Origin: Pseudevernia furfuracea
Lineage: Eukaryota; Ascomycota; Lecanoromycetes; Lecanorales; Parmeliaceae
Length of the DNA: 64,000 bases
Assembly: GCA_022315425.1 (NCBI GenBank)
Contig: JAIUPT010000035.1
Location: 620,001-684,000, forward strand
Reading direction: 5' to 3'
Shown here piece after piece: positions 1 to 9,940 of this stretch. The translations under genes were made by a program, and so were the position numbers. Positions within the stretch are counted from its first letter, which is position 1. Every line of letters starts with the position of its first letter. The notes under the pieces are model-generated. The model had not been told where the DNA came from, made no database searches, and saw only the letters and a program-made list of their open reading frames with translations.

Positions 1-141
1 CCTCGAGAACATTTCAATCTTCTCTGTCTCTCCGCTCTCTTGTCCTCGCTCTACACCAAAAATCTGAGTCACAATTTGCCGTCCTCTTGCTCTTGCCTAC
101 TGTCTCTTTTTATGCCAAAAAAAAGATCACTAACATCAGCA

Positions 142-606
142 ATGCTTGATCCACTTACAGCAGCGGCCATTGTCGCCAGCCTGATAGCTCTAGCAGGCAC
201 TACATCGAAAGCGCTCGATCAATTCTATAGATCTATTCATGACGCACCAGGTATTGCAAGGGACCTATTGTCGGGTCTCTACGCGTTGAATGCTGCTCTG
301 TCTCAGATCCAAGAGACAAGAGCAATCGCCGAGATGACTTATCACAAGGTGAATAACATCCAGGACATCTGTCAATCGGCCGTGGACTTCCGGAAGTCCT
401 GTAAGCCCTTCGCTGAGCCGACCGTGCTAGGATGCACAAAGCGACTTCCTAGCGACTACACGAAGAAGGAAGTGAAAACCCTGCAGTCATACAGCCCTAT
501 CTTCAGTCTAACACTAGCTGATCTTGGAGACGACAGCACTGGAGCTTTCCGGGAACGTTGGCTTGAGTCCAGTGACCCTCTTCCGTGTATCATGTGTACG
601 TTATAG
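142..606 (+). CDS. orphan STAND-type N-terminal domain fragment
   Basis: The ATG at 142 opens 154 codons. The N-terminus (MLDPLTAAAIVASLIAL) is an alanine-rich hydrophobic helix followed by amphipathic helices. This is the usual beginning of the fungal N-terminal domain placed ahead of NACHT or ankyrin modules in STAND proteins (PigL_N/NACHT_N-like). Resemblance to that family holds only for about the first 100 residues. No P-loop, ankyrin or WD repeats follow; the frame stops at 606 and the next frames encode unrelated membrane-like sequence. It may be a small free-standing helical-domain protein, the first exon of a gene I cannot join, or a relic. Function is not assignable. Confidence 0.4.
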   Translation: MLDPLTAAAIVASLIALAGTTSKALDQFYRSIHDAPGIARDLLSGLYALNAALSQIQETRAIAEMTYHKVNNIQDICQSAVDFRKSCKPFAEPTVLGCTKRLPSDYTKKEVKTLQSYSPIFSLTLADLGDDSTGAFRERWLESSDPLPCIMCTL

Positions 607-777
607 AGACGAGACCCAGCCTGCAATCGCGAACGAATACTTCTCGAATAGCACTAACGAAATCATTAGACCATATTGGCCGCAGCTGGTGTTTCTGTTC
701 CCGTACTCAAACCTGCTCTCCGTAGCGACAACATTCGGTTTCCTACTGGCGTTCCTAAGGCGAGCGCCACCTCCAAT

Positions 778-1122
778 ATGACTGCGCTGCATTTGCTAGC
801 CGCAGCTACGTGCTTCACGTCCGAAAACAGCAATGTCACCGACCAATTCCGTACCCAACTCGACGTCTTTGAAGGCGCCACTCGTGTCTCTGGTCTCGCG
901 GAGTACGCAGTCCTATTCATAATAACCATCTTCGGCCTCAGCATGGCCGTCTCGCAATCATTCGTCACCTCGTTTTCACGAAGTCGCGTTCCCCTCTGCG
1001 CCCGGCAATGGATATTCGTCTTTCGTTTGATCCTCCTCGTCAGCGCTTGGGGCATTGTTATCGCGGCGTATCTCAAGTTCAACAAGTCTACGAAAGTGCT
1101 TGGCAGCCTCTCCGTGGCCTAG
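778..1122 (+). CDS. possible small two-span membrane protein or exon
   Basis: An ATG at 778 gives 114 codons. Two hydrophobic stretches are visible: one around AVLFIITIFGLSMAV and a second around FRLILLVSAWGIVIAAYL, separated by a basic loop. The frame is open back to about 676 without an ATG, so this may be a downstream exon of the gene beginning at 142, but I found no splice pair that convincingly joins them. No family is recognised. Overlapping open frames to 1400 have no protein-like features. Low confidence that it is an independent gene. Confidence 0.25.
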   Translation: MTALHLLAAATCFTSENSNVTDQFRTQLDVFEGATRVSGLAEYAVLFIITIFGLSMAVSQSFVTSFSRSRVPLCARQWIFVFRLILLVSAWGIVIAAYLKFNKSTKVLGSLSVA

Positions 1123-2188
1123 CGATGACGCAGAGCACAAGTGGGATTTTGGGCAGCTCGTACCCTGCTTTCTTGCCGCTTCTTGCGGCTTTGGCTTTCT
1201 TCGAGGCGTGTGGCGGTATGTCCGCTCTCAACCCTTAACCCTTCCCTCCGGCAACCTGTTTGGCACCAGCCACGCACGTGTACGGAATAGCGGTTATAGC
1301 CTCCCATGTCTCGTACCACGTGGAGTCGCCTGTACCACCAAAGGCATCGATTCCACTGCGCATCTTGCGTCGACTGGCAAAGTATGCAAACAACCGCATT
1401 AGCCCAAATCAGCGAATTGAAGTCTACGATTTCCTCTCTTACCAGATCTTTCAAAACCCTCGGAAAGCACTACTTGCACCAGTCGGATCCTCTTGATTCC
1501 CCGAACCTCGGGCTTTCGGTCCCCGCTCCGATATCTCCAACGATGTTGACTGCAAGGAGCGCCAGAAGCATTGGATCAGCTGGCTCGTTGCTGCACCGGA
1601 ACATTCTGTCCCCTTGTAAGAGCCCATGATCACGTTCACCTTTGTTTGTCGCCGCCTATGAATGGATATGTCAGCTCCGGCAATAACACGACACATCCCG
1701 AAATGTACAGCAAGCAACGGCAACCCCTGGCGTGCCAATCTCGAAAGGGATGTGCCTTTTTAAAAAAAATCAGTACTGACCTATATATCGCCCGCGATTC
1801 CACCAATAAGCCATGCCAACTGACACATTCCCCTCCAAACGCTAGCAGCCGCCATGCCAAATTTCGGTCGCACCCGCATGTCCGACGGTGACGCCTTCGA
1901 CAAAGGGCGATTTGCACGTAGCAGAAGCAAGCCATCGGCCAGCCCATTTGTCGGAGCCGCACGTCCGGATTCGAGACGGGTGATGTTTACCTACCGCTCA
2001 TGACTCTGTAAGGTAGAGAAACTTCGATCCGCGAACGCTCGCTGGTGATCGTCCCGCTTTCCAGTACGTAAAGACCGTTCTGCAGCTTGCTTTGTTGAGG
2101 TGGACACCATGTATGTGAGGGTCACAGATGAATTCGAGGTCAGCCCGCTTCGACGGCGATGGAGTTCGATGACGTGTCTCCTAATGAT
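1123..2188. other. no gene recognised
   Basis: Several overlapping open frames occur on both strands, but none has an ATG-supported start, a recognisable domain or consistent splice sites. I see nothing I can support. Confidence 0.4.
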
Positions 2189-2240
2189 GAAGAAGAAGAA
2201 GAAGAAGAAGAAGAAGAAGAAGAAGAAGAAGAAGAAGAAG
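2189..2240 (+). repeat. (GAA)17 trinucleotide microsatellite
   Basis: About 52 nt of uninterrupted GAA units. On the minus strand it reads as a poly-Ser run inside a frame (2140-2457) that otherwise lacks protein character, so I treat it as non-coding. It lies about 200 nt beyond the 3' end of the MAPEG gene. Confidence 0.95.
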
Positions 2241-2431
2241 GATGGACTGATTCCATGGTAGATTTCGTATCTATGGTAAGAAAACTTTTATGAAACCCGA
2301 GCCCTTGACTTGCGGGGTCAGTGCGTCTGAAAAATCTATGCGGACGCCCTAACCTAAACCTATACTCCACTCCCCCCATCATCCCTCTCACATCCCCCTT
2401 CCGGCCGCCGCCCCCCCCCCCTCCCTCCCCG

Positions 2432-3098
2432 TTACACCGCCGCCCTCCCCATCGCATTCCCCGCGCTCACGAACATGGTGAAGATCAACGCCGAGCTACT
2501 AATATAGACAACCGACCTCACATTCGCCACCGCCAGAGTCGTATTGTTGATGTACACCAAATTATACGCAACCCGGGAGGCAACATACGCCATGCTCAGC
2601 GCATTGAGGTAGCCGGCGTCCAGTCCGGCCACGTTACCCGCGACGACGCCGGCGGCGAAGATGCCGAGGTTCTCGAAGCCGTTTTGCTGGGCTCCTTCGG
2701 CGCGGATGATGGTCTGGCGGGAAGGTTAGCGTTGCTTGTTCGTGACACAGAGAGAGAGAGAGAGAGAGATATATATCATATGCTCGGGTCCGTTTTTTGC
2801 TCGCTCAAGAAAAGCTATGATTGACCTCGGCTCGCCTCTGTAGAAAAGGAAAGAAAAGAAGAAGAAGAAGAAATCTGGCATGGGGGAAGGAATCTCAGCG
2901 TACGTCTTTGGTCGCCTTGGACAGCGATTGATCGGCGGCGACGGTGCCGACGAGGCTGCGGGGTTGGGTGTTGTCGAACTTCTTGGAGCTGGCCGTTTCG
3001 TAGGTTTTGACGGCGTAGAGGTGGGGCAGGAGGGAGAGGACCCAGGCGACGGGGATGGTGTAGAGGGATAGGCCTGGGGTGGTGGGGAGGGAAGCCAT
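2432..3098 (-). CDS. MAPEG-family membrane protein
   Basis: Two exons: 3098-2904 (65 codons, ATG at 3098) and 2713-2432, with an intron 2903-2714 (GTACGC donor, CAG acceptor, phase 0). The 158-residue product has an N-terminal hydrophobic segment (TIPVAWVLSLLPHLYA) and, right after the junction, the MAPEG signature RAEGAQQNGFENLGIF. Two further membrane segments follow (residues ~87-150). MAPEG proteins are four-helix integral membrane proteins that use or resemble glutathione/eicosanoid-metabolising enzymes; the substrate of fungal members of this size is not known. The length fits the family (130-160). The intron is long for this locus and holds AG and GAA microsatellites. Confidence in the family is high, in a specific reaction low. 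Confidence 0.88.
2749..2769 (+). repeat. (AG)n microsatellite inside the MAPEG intron
   Basis: About ten AG dinucleotides followed by a short AT run. A further GAA-rich tract sits at about 2845-2872 in the same 190-nt intron. Confidence 0.9.
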
Positions 3099-4050
3099 GT
3101 TTGTATCTTAAATTATAATGTAGAGATTGGCCCTTAGCGATGGCGATGATTTAGTGGATTGTGGGTCCCAATACCCAGTAAATGAAGGGTTTCTGTGTTC
3201 TTGAATGTCGTCACTTGGATGCGAAGCCCACCAGATTATTGACTTTTGACCCGGGAGCCTACTCGCTTCCCCTCAAGTCCGAAAACTTCATATTTCGTCG
3301 TTCAACAACAGCAATTAAAAATAAGTGAAAAGAGAAATTATAGAACGTAGAATCTAAATTTTTAATATTCAGGAATTTTTTGAATCGAAGTTATATTGAT
3401 GAACGCAGATAATGATATAACAAAGTCTATTTAATTCTTCGGGGGCCAGCGTGGGTTTAGGGAGGCTTTTAGGGGCGGTACACGCCCCGGGATTTTAAAG
3501 TGTTGCATTAGTAGGTGGAAGCGAGTACCTTAGCGTTGTGGCACTTTAATGAGTCAGGGGCATTATCAAAGCACCGCAAACACCATTATTGTACCAGCGC
3601 CAATAGGAAATCGAACCTATTACAACTTCCTTACTAAACCAACTCCAACGTTACGTTATCCTCTTGTCCATTGCGAGCGAGATGATCCAGCCTCCGGGTT
3701 ACGGAGTACTGTACTGCCCCATGGTGCCAGATGATGATGTCTCCGTGAAGGATATACATAATTCGAGGACTTTCTTTCAGCCCTACTAAAGCATTCAACC
3801 CCTACGAGTACCTTACATAACCCCGTAGGCTCGTAGCAAACCCCGTCTTCTAGCCCTACACCTTTTCGTACCACTCGTTTTTATCATCATATAAGTAAGG
3901 GTTGCGTCGTCCGACTCATCACGGACTGAAACGACGGAGATTGATTGTCAGCGTCCGAATCTGCGTTATGGCCGAGCGTTGTAACTGCCGTCTTACTTAC
4001 GGGCCTCTGACCCACAGGGTATGGCGCTCCCTCCGGCAATATCGGCCGTA
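3099..4050. other. intergenic, partly AT-rich; no gene recognised
   Basis: Positions about 3300-3430 are markedly AT-rich compared with the flanks, which is compatible with a decayed repeat. A TACGGAGTACTGTAC motif lies near 3702. No open frame here has coding character. Confidence 0.4.
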
Positions 4051-4368
4051 TCAGAACCGCGGAATCGTTTGAATCCGGACATGTGAATAGATGTGGCTGA
4101 GTAATAAAGCTGAGCTGTTTCCGTCCGGCGGACTCCCCAATTCCCCGCAAACATTTTCGACGAGATGGGCTGAGGGATTCAAAAGAATGAGCGAATTATC
4201 CGTTCGGGTAGATTCCTTGGCTTCCTTCTTCATGCAGTCCTTCACGCCGGAGATGATCGAAGCGAAGACGAGCAGCACAATGACGGCAATTAATGTATGC
4301 TCTTCGGAATCGAGGGTTTTGAAGGCAAGCCGTGAAAATGGATACGTGAGATAGAAGGGGAACGGCAA
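4051..4368 (-). CDS. doubtful small membrane-protein frame
   Basis: A minus-strand frame of about 105 codons starts with TTG, not ATG. It encodes one clear hydrophobic segment (TLIAVIVLLVFASIISG) followed by a Lys/Glu-rich patch. A TATATAG just upstream could be a splice acceptor, so it might be the last exon of a small membrane protein, but I could not find a convincing first exon. No homology recognised. Confidence 0.2.
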   Translation of the reverse strand: MPFPFYLTYPFSRLAFKTLDSEEHTLIAVIVLLVFASIISGVKDCMKKEAKESTRTDNSLILLNPSAHLVENVCGELGSPPDGNSSALLLSHIYSHVRIQTIPRF

Positions 4369-4604
4369 TAAGAAGCTATATAGCCCGGACGTTGTTCATC
4401 GAAGGGGTAAGCTGTAGGAATGCTTGGATTGAATGACTAGTGTAAATACAGGGTATTGGCAAGCAGCACGCAAAGAACGACTCCAAAGGACTAAACAATC
4501 CTAGGCCGCAACACCTCCGCGCAAGCGCGATGCACCCGTTTCCATTGATAACAATGCAGTAACAGCAAGGAAAACATACGTCCTTGAGAACCCTGCCAGC
4601 TGTA

Positions 4605-5856
4605 TCAGGCAGTGCCCATAACAGTCTGTATCAAGATTTGGCTGTCAGCATTGCCATATTTTCCGGTCCGGAAAGAGGGTTTGGATTGGAAAACTACGTA
4701 CCTTCATAGCGTTCGGGAAGAACATCGTCTTCGACTTCACCATTTTCACCACCGCACTTGGAAGCCACCACCCGAATGCCGCTCCGACTCCATAATTTGG
4801 TCCTATCGGCACGAACTGCGTCTCCTTCGTCGTCATAGGCTTGTACACCTTTAGCTTCCCCTTCCCACCCAGCCCAGCGACGATATTGCCAACGGTTGTA
4901 GGTACGGCGAACTGGATATACATGATGCCGCCTGGAGAGTTCTGGGCCATGTCACCAGTCACCCACACATTCTTAAGCGAAGGAACGCGCGTGTAGGCGT
5001 CGCACACTACACGACCTTGGTCGTCGAGCAAGGAGGAAGGAAGATATGAAGAGGCGGGCTTGCGGCCGGTAGCGACGAGAAGCATGTCGACCGTGCGGCT
5101 TGAGCCATCACTCAAAGTGACTTTGGTGGTGCCATTGCCCAGATCATTGCTATCTGTGAGCTTAAGGTTGTGCTGAACCTTGACACCCATGCCTTCGAGG
5201 ATTTCTTGCGCACGCCGGCCGATGGAAGGACGGAGGCCCTTGAGCAGACGTTCGTGGCCAGAGAGGATAGTAATGTCTTTAGGGGATGAGGTCTTTTTGC
5301 CGTGAAGGTGGCCGATTTCTCCAGCTGTCTCAGTGCCGGCTGTGCCACCGCCAATGATCATTATGCTCTGGGCGGAGGGCAGACGGGATTGGATATCTTT
5401 GTAGGCGTCGAGCGTGGGGACGTGCGAGCCGTGGTAGCTGTAGAGTGGGCTAGGACCTTGTGATCCGGTTGCAATGACAAGGCTGTCGAAGGAGATGGTA
5501 TTGGTGTCAGGTGCTGTCTCGTCTTTCCCGTTCTTCAACTTGTAGAGCACCGTCTTCCTTTCTGTCTTGATACCTGTAATCTCTGCATGCACGAAATCGA
5601 AAAGGCCGGAGGGATACTGCTTGAAACCCTGGTCGATTGGAATGAAGGAGTCCATGATGTCTTTAGGATAGGGTATGAACATGGCACGAGGGGCGCCGAC
5701 TGAGAACCAGAAGTGGGTGCTGTTGCTGATCATGGTGACTTTGTAGGATTTACCTGTTTGTGCCTTAAGACCTGGGAGAGCTTTGAGGAGGCCATGGGCA
5801 ACGGCTAGTCCTGAGTATGAGCCCCCTAGGATGACAATGTTATGAGTGTCGGACAT
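4605..5856 (-). CDS. AIF/AMID-like FAD-dependent oxidoreductase
   Basis: Start ATG at 5856. Exon 1 is 5856-4702 (385 codons); I place an intron at 4701-4626 (GTACGT donor, CAG acceptor) and a six-codon last exon ending in TGA at 4605. The product is about 391 residues. An N-terminal dinucleotide-binding motif (VILGGSYSG, residues 8-16) binds FAD. A VIATGS segment near 127, a second Rossmann motif (IIGGGTAGTETAGE, ~167) for NAD(P)H and the C-terminal NVWVTGD box (~295) follow in the order of the pyridine nucleotide-disulphide oxidoreductase fold. The GGSYSG variant is typical of fungal AMID/FSP1-like proteins, which reduce quinones or act in redox stress. If the intron is not used, the frame runs on to 4645, so the C-terminus is the uncertain part. 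The upstream region holds several TACTGTAC palindromes. Confidence 0.88.
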
Positions 5857-6497
5857 TTTGACTGCTGTTGGTTGATGAGCAAGAGAGGCGGATGGAGCTG
5901 CAGATGATTTATTAGAAAAATGATTCCACTGCGGGATATAATACTGTACTGTAGGGCTCGATTATCAGGCTTACTGTTGTACAGTAATTTGATTGTATGG
6001 ATTTGTAAGAAGCTCGAGTATATTATTCAGCGGAACACGGACTTCAGGAATTCATCTGCTATTCCGGGAACTTGAAGGAGCAGCGACGGAAGACGCTGTC
6101 TCCGTTCCCCGGGCACCAATCATTCTGTAAAATATACCACTTTATCTTAGCGAGCATCGTATTACGGAGTACAGTAAGCCGCAAGCTTTGCCCGTTGAAG
6201 AGGAAGAGGAAGAGGAGGAAGAGGAAGAGGAGGAGGAAGAGAAGGAGAAGGAGGATTATTCCCACGGCAGTTTTTGCCGATTCAGTCTTGGCATTGACTA
6301 TTCCTTCTAAAGGCACCTGGGTATCTATGAGATGGCCCCAGCCAATTAAGCGCCTTGGCATGCAGGGGTACTGTACATTACATTACTTGTAGGTTACTGT
6401 ACATAAATGGCAAGAGAAATCGGCGTCTGGCCTATCACGGCTATTGATTCTCTACAAGAGCATTCTTAATCTACATTCGCCTCGACCGACATCGAGC
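5857..6497. promoter_or_regulatory. shared upstream region with TACTGTAC palindromes
   Basis: A 641-nt region between two divergently transcribed genes. It contains TACTGTAC or close variants near 5944, 5972-5986, 6168-6180 (TACGGAGTACAGTA) and twice at 6365-6403, plus a long purine tract. The clustering is seen directly; a role as a binding site is inference. Confidence 0.35.
6197..6254 (+). repeat. pure purine (GA-rich) tract
   Basis: About 58 nt contain only G and A in irregular GAA/GGA units. Such homopurine stretches can form triplex DNA; here it lies about 250 nt upstream of the start of the gene at 6498. Confidence 0.9.
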
Positions 6498-8207
6498 ATG
6501 GTCAACGAAACATCGCGCGCGTCGGTTGCCTCGTCTCTGAACCTTGGCGGAGGTCTCATCGAGATAGGCGCATTGACAGCACTCATTGGATCAACGACAG
6601 CCGCGTCTCTTGTACTCGGAAACAAGGGAGCAGCAGGCTTGCTATGGGGTACGATGAGCATTTTCGGAGCCTTGTCAGTCATCAAAGCATGCGTAGCAGC
6701 AGCAACGCCGGACTGGCTCCGTGAGACGCTTGGTGTGAGAAACAAAGAGACCGACGCTGCTGTTGGTCTAAGTCTGGATCTCGATAGTAAGAGCCTACAA
6801 AAGAAATCCAGGCTGACTGGAGCCGTTGGCGTTGCTTGCAAGGTCGGTGTGCGCGGAGTCGTATCTGAAAACGCTCACATGACGTCTGATACCGAGACCG
6901 TGGAGATTTCCCGTCACGATGTATATGCGTTCGATCAATGCACATCAGGCATTCTGGAACTCGTGCCGGAAAGGGAGGCTACGGGGCCGTTCCAGACGCA
7001 CGTGCTCATCCAAGATGCCTACTCCAGAGAGAGCAGCACGCGAAATGCTTGGACGGACTGGATGGCCATATTATTCTCAGTCATCAAGCTTCTGGAATTG
7101 TCGGTCTTGTGGGAGAATGGAGCTACCGTGCTCTCCCTAATCAGTGGATGCTGCTGGGCCTTTTTCCTATTCGCTTCTATCCTCTTACAGCTTCTGGGCT
7201 TGTCCCGTGAGTTCTCAGAGAAGGTGAACGAGCGCGAGATGGACATTATCGCGGGACAATTGCCGACTCCGATCAAAGCTGGTGGTCACCACAAGATACT
7301 TCTCGGCGCACCTCAGAACGTCCGACATAGTCTGTTCTGGAAGTTTGCTTGGGGACTAGGCAGTGGTGTCGGTACAGGAACCATCATTGCAACATACATG
7401 GTCCTGAGCAAGCAGACCTCGAGAGTCTTTGCCATTTGGACCGGCTTTCAGTTCGCGTGGTTGGCCCTGCGATCGGTGTTTTACCACTTTGCTGAAGGAA
7501 CTGACAGGGCATTTCACCACCCGATCTTGCTGAGGAAGAATTGGAAAGAACTTTCGATAGAGCTCAGATCGCGGGTTCGGAATTTGGTCTGCGCATTGTC
7601 CAAGTATCAAATGCATGCTCATCCTCGGGGACTCTATTGCTACGACGAAGATCTGCAAAGTCTGGACAAGTCTTACGACATGAGAACAAATTGTCCACTT
7701 ACGGCCGATCTGGCGAACAGCGACAAGGTCGAAATCAGCGCTGTCGAGATCATCGGTGATACAATGTTGTCAAGCGCCTGCTGGATGTTCGGCTCGAAGC
7801 TCACAGGAATGGATCTGTATGACTCCTGTGTCTTGATCCTTGATATCAACGGCAACAAGATTGCAGTTCCTTCTGCTCGTGTTCTCACAAACAAAGCTGG
7901 GCTGCCGAAGGTGGATGCGGAGGCCGCTATCGGTCCTGTTTTTCCCCTCAGGGGTAATTCCAACACCGGGAGAGATATCCTCTGGTTCTACTGGATCCCT
8001 TGTGGAGATAACAGATGGCTCCAAGTTCCTACCACCGACATGAAGTTCCTCGGTATCCAGATGGCACTGATAGTTTCGGACGCGCAAGTGACGCAGAAAC
8101 TTGCGAGTGGCGAGCTACTTGTCAGCATTAGCGAGGTGGATCATGTGAAAGAGATTGTCCAGAACTCGAAGACCGCGTTTGACGTACTGCAAACACTCCT
8201 TCGCTGA
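6498..8207 (+). CDS. uncharacterised multi-span membrane protein
   Basis: A single-exon frame of 569 codons. I use the ATG at 6498; the frame is open 18 codons further upstream without an ATG. Hydrophobic segments lie at residues ~20-65 (two helices rich in Gly/Ala), ~185-235 (two helices, including a Cys-Cys pair) and ~275-325 (two helices). The last ~240 residues are soluble and include a region with YCYDEDLQ and a WFYWIPCG segment. This layout of an N-terminal membrane part with a large C-terminal soluble domain is common among uncharacterised Pezizomycotina proteins. I do not recognise a named family and assign no function. The absence of introns over 1.7 kb is unusual among its neighbours. 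Confidence 0.8.
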   Translation: MVNETSRASVASSLNLGGGLIEIGALTALIGSTTAASLVLGNKGAAGLLWGTMSIFGALSVIKACVAAATPDWLRETLGVRNKETDAAVGLSLDLDSKSLQKKSRLTGAVGVACKVGVRGVVSENAHMTSDTETVEISRHDVYAFDQCTSGILELVPEREATGPFQTHVLIQDAYSRESSTRNAWTDWMAILFSVIKLLELSVLWENGATVLSLISGCCWAFFLFASILLQLLGLSREFSEKVNEREMDIIAGQLPTPIKAGGHHKILLGAPQNVRHSLFWKFAWGLGSGVGTGTIIATYMVLSKQTSRVFAIWTGFQFAWLALRSVFYHFAEGTDRAFHHPILLRKNWKELSIELRSRVRNLVCALSKYQMHAHPRGLYCYDEDLQSLDKSYDMRTNCPLTADLANSDKVEISAVEIIGDTMLSSACWMFGSKLTGMDLYDSCVLILDINGNKIAVPSARVLTNKAGLPKVDAEAAIGPVFPLRGNSNTGRDILWFYWIPCGDNRWLQVPTTDMKFLGIQMALIVSDAQVTQKLASGELLVSISEVDHVKEIVQNSKTAFDVLQTLLR

Positions 8208-9940
8208 CCCACCGTAGAACTGGTAAAATAACAGCTTCACGATGGTGACATTTATTTCCAGATCCCTCCGATTTTTCACATGCCGAGCATCCAACTCGAA
8301 CCCTTAAAGGGTGTGACTTGCATTTCGCTCACAAGTCCCAACTCTGCATTGCCTTAAAAGCACCAAAAACAACATGCAGCTCCGGCCGAAATGCATTCAA
8401 TCTTTGGGCCGAACCATCACTGCTCCTTTGCCGACTTTTGGAGGCAGATACGTCGGGATCTGATGAACCAGTATCAGTTTTGCAGAAAGACACCAGTAAC
8501 ATACCCTGAAGACAAGTGATGGTTTGTAGGATGGTAGAAAGGGGTGGCGGCTGAAGCATCGAAAAGAGAGACATTGGTGATTGCGAGACTGAACGTAAGT
8601 AAACGAAGGTCGGAAAGAAGCGGGGCTTATAGACATGATGGTTCGTGTCCCTGTCTGCTGTGTCTGGACTTCCGATTCTTCCGGTCTCCTGGTAATGGCC
8701 AAGTCTGCGGCAGCTTGATTGACGATATGAAAGAGGAAATACTGGAAGTTGCGAAGGGGAATTTTGGGATTGAAGCCTAGAGAAGATGGCATTATGCGTG
8801 CAAGCTAGATAATGGAAGGTGCATAGGGTAAAATAGAACGGGGGAAAGAATTCTGCGGCTCCGATGGAGACTCAATTCCAGGCAGTGAGTGGATCGGTTG
8901 CAAAGCTGCACACACCAGACTCTAAGCGCGCCAATGAAATATATTTTGTTCCTCTTTTGTAAGCTGAGTCAGCTATTCGTTTGTTCATCTATTCCATGCA
9001 AGATGAGGTTCATCGACTTTGGCAAGTCATTCGCATCCCAAGAGCAAGCATGCTCTTCTGATGAGGATTCTCCTCCATCATTCACACCAAGTTGGTTTTT
9101 GTGTCCAATACTCCCTTCCATCCCACCACCAGAGTTTTGAGTGGTCTCGAGCTATGCCCGTACCTCCTTCCATATCTATCCATCCCTTTGCTTTGCTTTT
9201 GGTTGGTTTGAGTGGACGATCGTTGCGTTGTTGAATCTTCGTAAAAGTTAGGTCTCGCCCGATACGCGGCAGGTTACTTACCCACCTAGAACAGAACGAG
9301 CTCGCTCGCAGATTGCGATTTCTTTATTATCCTGCGAGAAGCCTGAAAAAAGGCGGCGTTGGTGGGTTGGGCGGGTGGTAAGATACCATTCTTCGTCGGC
9401 ATGGGTCTCCGAAAAAGGGGTCCAGACAGACCCTAGAGAATACACAGCAAGCGGGTTGTGTTCGAATCGGGCGGGCACCTCTCAAACGCACCGAGGATTC
9501 CCTCCTCCCTTTTTTCGAGCGAGCTGCTGAACGTGTTGACACCAATTGCGCCTGGAAGTGAGATGAGATGAGATGAGATGAGATGAGATGGTTGTGATGG
9601 GTTAGTGAGCCCACCGTTGAGTTATTGGAAGTGTTTGTCGACCAGTTCATCGAAGGACCGGCGCAAAAATTCGAGTCAAGCAAATCGAAGTGAACGCCGC
9701 AGCACAGAACACTGTTGAAAAAACACTACCCTAGTTGTTCGGGACAAAGCTCTTCCGAATTGGTGTTGGCTGCTGAGAGGCAGGAGGTTTCCGAAGAGAA
9801 CCTACGCGTCGCGTGTTGGACATAAGACTCTGGTCTAGAGTCTGCCCAGAGTTTGGCAGTCACGAAGGGAGTATCGAGTAAAAGAACAAGCAGACCTTCA
9901 CCAAATTTGCAAGTATTGTACTAGATTCGAGCTCCCAACA
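8208..9940. other. 1.7-kb intergenic stretch, no gene recognised
   Basis: Short open frames on both strands lack domains, proper starts and splice sites. It lies between the 3' ends of two convergent genes. The only structured element I see is the pentanucleotide repeat at 9560. Confidence 0.5.
9560..9590 (+). repeat. (GAGAT)6 pentanucleotide repeat
   Basis: Six perfect tandem GAGAT units. Confidence 0.95.

Noticed and set aside
2140..2457. minus-strand frame with a long poly-Ser run
   Set aside because: The run is only the GAA microsatellite read on the other strand; the frame has no other protein character.
3330..3430. possible relic of 5.8S rDNA (GATGAACGCAG-like words)
   Set aside because: The match is short and needs several gaps; the flanks show no ITS, 18S or 28S similarity.
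3595..3625. tRNA T-arm-like hairpin on the minus strand
   Set aside because: A perfect 5-bp stem is present, but the loop has eight bases and no acceptor, D or anticodon arm can be drawn.
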